Positions 14,401 to 19,043 of a stretch of DNA of 19,043 bases are shown here, piece by piece. Under the pieces are notes generated by a model. It worked only from the letters and a program-made list of their open reading frames with translations, was not told where the DNA came from and searched no databases. Both the position numbers and the translations under genes were made by a program. The stretch's first letter is position 1; each line of letters starts with the position of its first letter. This DNA comes from FEN-1250 sp039918615 (GTDB lineage Bacteria; Gemmatimonadota; Gemmatimonadetes; Gemmatimonadales; Gemmatimonadaceae): the NCBI GenBank assembly GCA_039918615.1, contig JBDSHG010000060.1, forward strand, positions 1-19,043, read 5' to 3'.

Positions 14401-14474
14401 GCGAGGATCCGAGAAGTGACAAGGCGGTGGAGCACGATATCAACGAACGCTCGCTCGTTGCCGGAGACGACTGA
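11463..14474 (+). CDS. fdhF: formate dehydrogenase alpha subunit (molybdopterin oxidoreductase, multi-FeS)
   Basis: 1003 aa, the length of NAD-linked or soluble FDH alpha subunits. Domains in order: [2Fe-2S] domain (Cys34, 45, 48, 62); two [4Fe-4S] ferredoxin motifs (Cys146/149/152/156 and 189/192/195/199); the Mo-bisMGD domain [4Fe-4S] site (Cys229/232/236/266); a molybdopterin domain with the FDH active-site pair Cys427-His428 (RLCHSSSV), i.e. a Cys rather than selenocysteine enzyme; the RGQNNVQGASD block; and a C-terminal dinucleotide-binding domain. Oddities: the NuoG-type His-Cys3 cluster expected around 93-109 is absent (ERYPVEEIPADGARNEFEQ), and ~70 extra residues (291-360) sit between PMIRIG and the TWEEAMD motif. 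No beta/gamma subunits or fdhD are in the window. The start fits the domain; no clear Shine-Dalgarno sequence. Confidence 0.9.
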   Translation: MPTLTIDGREVTVPEGTTILEAARSMGIAVPTLCWYPKLPIVGNCRICLVSIEGTPKLVASCSAQAADGQKVTTESPAAVQSRKAVLGMLLERYPVEEIPADGARNEFEQYVRRYGVPTEKRSSLGLRTGDEREGDPLIQHDMSTCILCTRCVRACEDIQVVGVLETAFRGEHAEIIVGADGNPDHAGCTWCGECVRVCPTGAIHDIIPLAKMRAESLREPVREVRSVCPYCGVGCQIDLEVRGNDIQRVNSPWIEETTPNIGSTCVKGRFGFDFAMHRDRLKTPMIRIGWVKRSGEWKWEPSAEQTAKWGRRNGPWMLVSEEGQTQKRRPKFNTLQKLPLLDTPLGDARDRVSTPASWYEPFREATWEEAMDLTASQMLKLRDERGPDSIAVFSSAKCTNEENYLLQRLLRGAIGTNNIDHCTRLCHSSSVSAMQRAMSTSAASGSMREVETESNVIFILGANTTESHPVFGAAIKRAQKRGAKLIVADPRRIELAQRADIHLQMLPGTDVVLLNSMVNHIFALGLEDKEFIAGRTHGIDVLRESVVPYTPERAEVITGVPATLIREAAEMYAKGGKCATMWAMGLTQHHTGTDIVTTLLNLLLVTGMIGRWGAPMMPIRGQNNVQGASDVGAIPMYYTDYLPVEDPKVRKVYADEWHVPEEKLSLVAGLRVTEIVKAGSPVHGLYVMGENPIISDPDISHAEEWFHNLDFVAVQDLFLTETARYADVVLPGSSFAEKTGTVVNTERRIQIMNKAIDPPGNARGDLEILIDLSNRLGLPTPFTDSSEVLDEIARVTPSWRGVSHARLNGGGLQYPVDDAHHPGTDFLFANHFPTPDGKATLVGVEFLPSAELPDAEYPFFMNTGRQMYHWHTGTMSRRATGLDAREPTPTFELNPLDAEELGIKDGDPVRVTSRRSSMEIAVRISGRVARKQIFVPMHYREAAANLLTNPVLDPYAKIPEFKVCAVHLEPVTKDGERVGEDPRSDKAVEHDINERSLVAGDD

Positions 14475-15266
14475 ATGGATCTCGGAATCGACGGAAAGGT
14501 CGCGCTCGTCACCGGCGCATCGAGTGGGCTCGGGCGCGCATGCGCGCGCGCGCTGGCGGCCGAGGGGGTATCGGTCGCGCTGATCGCGCGCCGGAAGGAG
14601 GAGCTCGAGCGCGTCGCATCGGAGATCGCGGCCGAATCGAAGCGGCGGATTCTCCCGCTGGTCGCGGACGTGACCGACAGCGATGCGACGGCGGCGGCGA
14701 TCGCCGAGGCGAGGGCGACGCTGGGGCCGATCGATATTCTGGTGGCGAATGCGGGCGGACCGCCGTCGACGAACTTCGAGACGACGACGTACAAGCAATA
14801 CGTGACGGCGATCGAGCTCAATCTGTTGTCGTCGATCCGGCTCGCGCAGCTCGTGGTGCCGGCGATGCGGAAGCAGCAGTGGGGGCGCGTGATCTTTCTG
14901 ACGTCGACGGCGGCGAAGCAGCCGATCGCGTCGCTGATCCTGTCGAACACCGCGCGCGCGGGGCTCGCGGGCTTCGCGAAGACGCTGGCGACGGAGTGCG
15001 CGCACGACAACGTGCTGGTGAACACGATTCTGACCGGCCACTTCGACACCGACCGCGCGATGTCGCTGGCGGCGATCGCGTCGCAGCGCGAGCACAGCAC
15101 GATTGCGGAGAAGCTGCGCGACCGACGCAAGCTCATCCCGCTGGGCCGCGCGGGCGATCCGGCCGAGTTGGCGGCGGTGGTGGCGTTTCTCGCTTCGCAG
15201 CGCGCGAGCTTCGTGACCGGTGTGGCGATCCCGGTGGACGGCGGGCAGATCGCGACGACGTTTTAA
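14475..15266 (+). CDS. atypical short-chain dehydrogenase/reductase (SDR) lacking catalytic Tyr/Lys
   Basis: 263 aa, one Rossmann domain. The nucleotide-binding motif TGASSGLG (13-20) and NAGG block are present, and Ser144 occupies the catalytic Ser position. The YxxxK motif is replaced by Ser157-x3-Arg161 (LSNTARAGLAGFAKTLA). This SNxxR pattern is characteristic of the BKR-like SDR subgroup known to lack the full catalytic tetrad, so it may be a non-canonical reductase or a non-catalytic protein. The ATG follows immediately after the stop of the formate dehydrogenase gene (TGAATG, no gap), implying co-transcription and coupled translation. The C-terminus GVAIPVDGGQIATTF is typical of complete SDRs. 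Confidence 0.88.
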   Translation: MDLGIDGKVALVTGASSGLGRACARALAAEGVSVALIARRKEELERVASEIAAESKRRILPLVADVTDSDATAAAIAEARATLGPIDILVANAGGPPSTNFETTTYKQYVTAIELNLLSSIRLAQLVVPAMRKQQWGRVIFLTSTAAKQPIASLILSNTARAGLAGFAKTLATECAHDNVLVNTILTGHFDTDRAMSLAAIASQREHSTIAEKLRDRRKLIPLGRAGDPAELAAVVAFLASQRASFVTGVAIPVDGGQIATTF

Positions 15267-15280
15267 GAACTGCCTTCGCA

Positions 15281-15389
15281 GTATCCGTTTTTGTCGGTCG
15301 TATTTCCGTTTTCGTCCGTATCAACATCGTTAGTGTCTGTATGCCGGCGCAGTTCAAAACGGAAAGAAGCACGGACAACAAACGGATAC
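15281..15389. repeat. long inverted repeat with TCCGTT-type units in a convergent gap (second copy)
   Basis: The left arm carries TCCGTTTTTGTCGGT (15284-15298) and TCCGTTTTCGTCCGT (15305-15319). The right arm (about 15356-15389) contains ACGGACAACAAACGGA (15371-15386) and AAAACGGAAA, the inverse complement of the left arm with a few mismatches and 1-nt gaps. It lies between the SDR stop (15266) and the stop of the reductase on the other strand (15389-15391), so the right arm reaches that stop codon. A small hairpin ACTGC-CTTC-GCAGT precedes it (15269-15282). Same unit as at 1717-1806; probably a bidirectional terminator or a dispersed repeat. Confidence 0.7.
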
Positions 15390-15952
15390 TACAGCTCGCC
15401 CCTCGGGATTTCGTAGCGCATGCGGACTACGCCGTCGGAGAACTTTTTTGCGGATAGGGTGCGGAGGAGGAGCTCTCTGTGGCGCGGGGCGACGAGCGGG
15501 ATGCCTTCGCCGATGAAGATCGGGAAGACGTGGAGATCGAGCTCATCGAGCTCGCCGGCGTCGAGGAAGGATGCAATCAGCTCGCTGCCGCCCATCATCC
15601 CTATGTGCGTGCCCGGAGCGCTGCGGAGGCGAGCGGCGAATGTTTTCACGGGCTCCGAAACGAACGTCGCACCGGTCGCCGTCCGCTCCGCCGGCCGTCG
15701 CGCGAATACGTAGATGGTGAGGCTGGTATCGAAGACGTCGCGGTCGATGCCGTGTTTCAGATGGTAGGCGACCGCATTCTCGTATGTCTTGCGTCCCCAT
15801 GGAACCGTGTCGATGGACGCGTAGAACGACTTCATGCCGTAGTCGCCCGTGCCTTGAAAGCCATTCAGCCACTCGAAGTCACCGTCTGGACGCGCAATGA
15901 AGCCGTCGGCGCTCGTGGCCAGCTGCGCAATGATCTTTCGACGTGGGCTCAT
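15389..15952 (-). CDS. dihydrofolate reductase-like (RibD C-terminal domain) protein
   Basis: 187 aa, the size of YyaP/YwjB-like stand-alone RibD-C proteins. The N-terminus RKIIAQLATSADGFIARPDGDFEWL is the typical first strand and substrate/cofactor loop. Further landmarks are WGRKTYENAV, the GMMGGSELIASFLDAGELDELDLHVFPIFIGEGIPL block (NADPH-binding Gly-Gly and the late strand), and a final strand GVVRMRYEI. It is presumably an NAD(P)H-dependent reductase; the true substrate of this subgroup is unknown, and it is not likely to be the essential folate DHFR. It is divergent from tdh and convergent with the SDR gene. Confidence 0.88.
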   Translation of the reverse strand: MSPRRKIIAQLATSADGFIARPDGDFEWLNGFQGTGDYGMKSFYASIDTVPWGRKTYENAVAYHLKHGIDRDVFDTSLTIYVFARRPAERTATGATFVSEPVKTFAARLRSAPGTHIGMMGGSELIASFLDAGELDELDLHVFPIFIGEGIPLVAPRHRELLLRTLSAKKFSDGVVRMRYEIPRGEL

Positions 15953-16092
15953 GGCGGGGTGATAGCATTTACGTGGGAGAGCCGCATGGGCAGGCGCTCT
16001 GGGCCCGCTACCGTTTGGTAGGCTCCCGTGCGACCTTTCCGACGGCGTTCGAGATGGTGGTATCGCATTGCAACCGCAATTGAGGAGCGTCC

Positions 16093-17115
16093 GTGAAAGC
16101 GCTGGTGAAAGAGACGGCGGGACCCGGGTTCGTGCTCCGCGACGTTCCGATGCCGACGATCCGTGACGACGAGGTCCTGATCAAGGTTCGGCGCGCAGGC
16201 GTCTGCGGAACGGACGTCCACATATACGACTGGGATGCATGGGCGAGCGGACGTTGCGTACCGCCCTTCACCGTCGGACACGAGTTCGCGGGCGACGTCG
16301 CGCAGGTCGGTTCGATGGTGAGCGACGTGAAGGTGGGTGACCGGGTGACGGCCGAGGGGCACATCGTGGACGGACGATGCATGCTGTGCCGCACGGGGAA
16401 TGCGCATGCCTGCCCGTACACGAAGGTGATCGGCGTCGATCGTGACGGCTGCTTCGCGGAGTACATCGCGATGCCGGCGACGAACGTCTGGCATCTCGAC
16501 GACAACATCTCGTACGATGTGGGCGGCATCCACGATCCGATGGGGAATGCGTTTCACACCGCGTTGACGGCGGACATTCCGGGGGCGACGGTGCTGATCA
16601 CCGGGTGCGGGCCGATCGGGATCTTCGCGGCGGGGATCTGCCGCGCGGCGGGCGCCTCGCGAGTGATCTGCTCCGATATAAACGACACCCGGCTCGAGCT
16701 CGCGCGGCAGATGGGTGCGACGGACGTCGTGCATCCGAACGAGGTCGAGGCGCTGGTGAAGAAGGTGACGGACTTCGGCGTTGACGTGGTGCTCGAGATG
16801 TCGGGGGTGCCGAGCGCGATCCATCAGGCGTTCGCGCTGGTGCGGCCGGCGGGTCGTGTGCAGATGCTCGGCGTTCCCGCGAAGCCGATCACCTTCGACT
16901 TCGCGACGGAGCTCGTGTTCAAGGGCGTGACCGTCTATGGCGTGACGGGACGCCGGATGTACGACACGTGGCATCAGATGACGCGCTTTCTGCGATCGGG
17001 GGTGTTCGACCCGACGCCTGTCATTACACACAGATTCCCGCTTGAGCAGGCGGACGAGGCGATCGCCGCGATCAAGTCCGGCGCGGCGGGCAAAGTCATC
17101 TTCGACATCGCGTGA
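16093..17115 (+). CDS. tdh: L-threonine 3-dehydrogenase
   Basis: 340 aa (E. coli Tdh 341 aa). It oxidises threonine with NAD+ to 2-amino-3-ketobutyrate. GTG start with GAGGAG (16082-16087) 5 nt upstream. Catalytic zinc ligands Cys38 (GVCGTDVHIY), His63 and Glu64 (VGHEF) are present, and the NAD-binding Rossmann motif is TGCGPIGIFAAG. The structural zinc lobe reads D93-x2-C96-x2-C99-x7-C107: the first Cys of the usual four is Asp. It is followed after 4 bp by kbl, the next pathway enzyme, and is divergent from the RibD-C-like gene; the 140-bp gap holds a short hairpin CTACC-GTTT-GGTAG but no promoter that I trust. Confidence 0.95.
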   Translation: MKALVKETAGPGFVLRDVPMPTIRDDEVLIKVRRAGVCGTDVHIYDWDAWASGRCVPPFTVGHEFAGDVAQVGSMVSDVKVGDRVTAEGHIVDGRCMLCRTGNAHACPYTKVIGVDRDGCFAEYIAMPATNVWHLDDNISYDVGGIHDPMGNAFHTALTADIPGATVLITGCGPIGIFAAGICRAAGASRVICSDINDTRLELARQMGATDVVHPNEVEALVKKVTDFGVDVVLEMSGVPSAIHQAFALVRPAGRVQMLGVPAKPITFDFATELVFKGVTVYGVTGRRMYDTWHQMTRFLRSGVFDPTPVITHRFPLEQADEAIAAIKSGAAGKVIFDIA

Positions 17116-17119
17116 ACAG

Positions 17120-18322
17120 ATGAACGAGAACTTTTCGAAGGAGCTGAAGGGGCAGCTCGACGAGCTGAAGCGCGACAAGGTATACAAGACGCTCAACTAT
17201 CTCGACTCGCCGCAGGCAGCGCATGTGACGATGGAAGGGCGCGGCGAGGTGCTGATCCTCTCGTCGAACAACTATCTCGGCCTGTGCGCGGAGCCGAGCG
17301 TCGTCGAGGCCGGGCGAAAGGGGCTCGACAAGTTCGGCGCGGGGACCGGGAGCGTGCGCTTCATCTGCGGTACCTTCACCGTCCATCGGGAGCTCGAGAC
17401 GGCGCTTGCGCGCTTCAGCGGCACAGAGTCGTCGCTGTCGTACGTGTCGGCGTGGAACGCGAACGAGGGGTTCACGGCGACGGTCGTGCAGGAGGGCGAC
17501 TTCGTCATCTCGGACGCGCTCAATCATGCGTCGATCATCGACTCGATCAGGCTCGCAAAAGCGATCACGAAGTGCATGACGGCCGTGTACAAGCACTCCG
17601 ACATGGATGATCTCAAGGAGAAGCTCGCGGCGGCAAAGGGCGCGCGCCGGCGGATCATCTGGACGGATGGGATCTTTTCGATGGAGGGCGACATCGCGAA
17701 GCTCCCGGAGATCCTGGAGCTCGCGCGGACGTACGATGCGATCGTAGTGGTGGACGACTCGCATGCGACCGGCGTGCTCGGTACGAAGGGGCGCGGGACG
17801 GCGGAGCATTATGGTGTGTTGGGTCAGGTCGATGTGATTACCTCGACGCTCGGCAAGGCGCTCGGCGGCGCTGCGGGAGGATTCACGGCAGGGCCCGCGT
17901 CGCTTACCGACTATCTGACGCAGCGCTCGCGTCCGCAGCTGTTCTCGAATGCGCTGCCGCCCACGGTGGCTGCAAGCGCGCTGGCTGCGGTCGAGTTCAT
18001 CGAGGCGCATCCGGAGCGCGTCCGGGCATTGCGCGAGAACGCGAAGTATTTCCGCGCGGCGATCACGGAGGCGGGGTTCGCGCCGCTTGCCGGCGACACG
18101 CCGATCGTTCCGATCATCGTCGGCGAGACATCGCTCGCGCTCGACATGAGCGAGCGGATGCTGCGCGAGGGCGTGTTCGTGACCGGCTTCGGATTTCCCG
18201 TGGTGCCACAGGGGCACGCGCGCATCCGGTGCCAGCTCTCGGCATCGCACACGAAGGCAGACCTCGACTACGCCGTGACGACGTTCAAGAAAGTGGGACG
18301 AGCGGTCGGGCTGTTGAAGTAG
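17120..18322 (+). CDS. kbl: glycine C-acetyltransferase (2-amino-3-ketobutyrate CoA ligase)
   Basis: 400 aa (E. coli Kbl 398 aa). A PLP enzyme of the alpha-oxoamine synthase family; it converts 2-amino-3-ketobutyrate plus CoA into glycine and acetyl-CoA, completing threonine catabolism with Tdh. Motifs: SSNNYLGLC, GTGSVRFICGT, the VVDDSHATGVLG aspartate/histidine block, and PLP-binding Lys246 in TSTLGKALGGAAGG. The start ATG 17120, four bases after the tdh stop, matches the family N-terminus (MNENFSKELKGQLDELK). The open frame extends upstream into tdh, but that part is not homologous. A tdh-kbl bicistron is the usual arrangement. Confidence 0.96.
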   Translation: MNENFSKELKGQLDELKRDKVYKTLNYLDSPQAAHVTMEGRGEVLILSSNNYLGLCAEPSVVEAGRKGLDKFGAGTGSVRFICGTFTVHRELETALARFSGTESSLSYVSAWNANEGFTATVVQEGDFVISDALNHASIIDSIRLAKAITKCMTAVYKHSDMDDLKEKLAAAKGARRRIIWTDGIFSMEGDIAKLPEILELARTYDAIVVVDDSHATGVLGTKGRGTAEHYGVLGQVDVITSTLGKALGGAAGGFTAGPASLTDYLTQRSRPQLFSNALPPTVAASALAAVEFIEAHPERVRALRENAKYFRAAITEAGFAPLAGDTPIVPIIVGETSLALDMSERMLREGVFVTGFGFPVVPQGHARIRCQLSASHTKADLDYAVTTFKKVGRAVGLLK

Positions 18323-18361
18323 ACAATCGGGTTCGATCTACAATCATGAGGAGAGTCGCAA

Positions 18362-19043
18362 ATGCCGTTGTCCAGCACGCGAGCCCATAGCTGCTCGCTG
18401 ATCGCCCTCGTCGTTACCTCAACGCTCGCGTCGGGATTCATTCCCGCCGCGAGCGTTCTTGCGCAGGGGACCGCTGTGCCCACGCCGCAGTCCGTACTCG
18501 GCTACCAGGTGGGCGCGGACCGGAAGCTGGCCGACTGGAATGCGATCGTCGGCTACTTCGGGAAGCTCGCGGCCGCGACGCCCGCGGTGAGCATCGAGAC
18601 GCTCGGGCAGACGACGATGGGGAAGCCGCTGATCGCGGCGATCATCTCGACGCCGGAGAATGTCCGCAACCGCGACGCGATGTTCGCGGCGCAGCGGAAA
18701 CTCGCGGATCCGCGAATCCTGTCGGTGACGGACGAGGCGGCGCTGTATGCGCATCAGCCGGCGGTGCTCGTGATCCAGTGCAACATCCATTCGGACGAGA
18801 TCGCGAGCTCGCAGATGGCGATGGAGCTGGCGTACCGGCTCGCGACCAACGACACGCTCCAGGCGGAGCTCAAGAACGCGGTGGTGATCCTCATCCCGTC
18901 GGTGAATCCGGACGGCGAGGAGATGGTCGTCGAGTGGTACCGCTCGCAGCTCGGCACGAAGTGGGAGGGCGGCGAGATGCCGTGGATCTACAACAAGTAC
19001 ACGGGGCACGACGACAACCGCGACTGGTTCATGATGACGCAGA
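18362..19043 (+). CDS. secreted M14 family zinc carboxypeptidase (partial, 3' end cut)
   Basis: At least 227 residues, running off the right edge without a stop. The N-terminus has a Sec signal peptide: Arg7, hydrophobic core SLIALVVTSTLASGFIPAA, likely cleavage after SVLA (34) before QG. The M14 zinc motif HxxE is H143-S-D-E146 (CNIHSDEIASSQ). The following blocks LIPSVNPDGEEMV and YTGHDDNRDWFMMTQ are those of large secreted M14 peptidases; the substrate-binding Asn-Arg pair is in DNRDW. The third zinc ligand (His) would lie beyond the window. The start is well defined: GAGGAG (18348-18353) is 8 nt before ATG 18362. Role: hydrolysis of exogenous peptides. Confidence 0.9.
   Translation, partial: MPLSSTRAHSCSLIALVVTSTLASGFIPAASVLAQGTAVPTPQSVLGYQVGADRKLADWNAIVGYFGKLAAATPAVSIETLGQTTMGKPLIAAIISTPENVRNRDAMFAAQRKLADPRILSVTDEAALYAHQPAVLVIQCNIHSDEIASSQMAMELAYRLATNDTLQAELKNAVVILIPSVNPDGEEMVVEWYRSQLGTKWEGGEMPWIYNKYTGHDDNRDWFMMTQ

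Noticed and set aside
17042..17119. Extension of kbl upstream into tdh
   Set aside because: The extra residues are low-complexity Arg/Ser and do not match the family; ATG 17120 does.
18314..18344. Promoter TTGAAG-19-TACAAT upstream of the M14 peptidase gene
   Set aside because: The spacer is 19 bp and the predicted start (~18351) would fall inside the Shine-Dalgarno sequence.
1..19043. CRISPR arrays, insertion sequences or prophage genes
   Set aside because: No regularly spaced direct repeats, transposase or integrase signatures seen on either strand.

Overview
High-GC bacterial DNA with dense, tightly coupled gene pairs. The gene content (Tat-exported TldD/PmbA pairs, a secreted M14 peptidase, a basic lysine/alanine-rich mini-protein, and a 23S rRNA gene apparently separate from 16S) is most reminiscent of Gemmatimonadota. 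That placement is an inference from general appearance; no database search was possible.

Layout. (1) 1-103, minus: the first ~100 nt of a 23S rRNA gene, read out of the window's left edge. It has its own sigma70-type promoter (TTGACA-17-TAAAAT) and a boxB/boxA-like leader in 104-340, so it is not joined to a 16S gene upstream. (2) 454-1668, plus: an RlmI-like 23S rRNA methyltransferase, divergent from the 23S gene. (3) 1852-2628, minus: mutM/fpg, back to back with (4) 2665-3573, plus: a cation diffusion facilitator. (5) 3632-4399, plus: a degenerate SAM-methyltransferase-fold protein. (6) 4400-5129: a hairpin-rich stretch with a possible attenuated leader and a 53-aa ORF (plus), two strong bidirectional terminators, and a 32-aa lysine-rich mini-protein gene (minus) too short for ordinary gene callers.

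(7) 5130-11126, minus: a four-gene operon made of two tandem copies of a TldD-like/PmbA-like pair. All three junctions overlap (ATGA, TGATG, ATGA) and a good promoter lies just upstream (TTGCCT-17-TATATT). Both TldD-like proteins start with a twin-arginine signal; neither PmbA-like partner has any signal. This suggests an exported, possibly co-translocated version of the TldD/TldE peptidase and is the most interesting system here.

(8) 11463-15266, plus: a 1003-aa formate dehydrogenase alpha-type molybdoprotein whose stop codon directly abuts the start of an atypical SDR that lacks the catalytic Tyr and Lys. (9) 15389-15952, minus: a RibD-C/DHFR-like reductase. (10) 16093-18322, plus: the tdh-kbl threonine-to-glycine pathway. 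(11) 18362-19043, plus: the start of a secreted M14 zinc carboxypeptidase, cut by the window edge.

Cross-cutting observations: related inverted repeats built from a TCCGTT..TGTCCGT unit sit in both convergent-gene gaps that follow plus-strand genes (1717-1806 and 15281-15389); and zinc-ligand Cys-to-Asp changes occur in MutM, in Tdh and probably in the TldD-like proteins.
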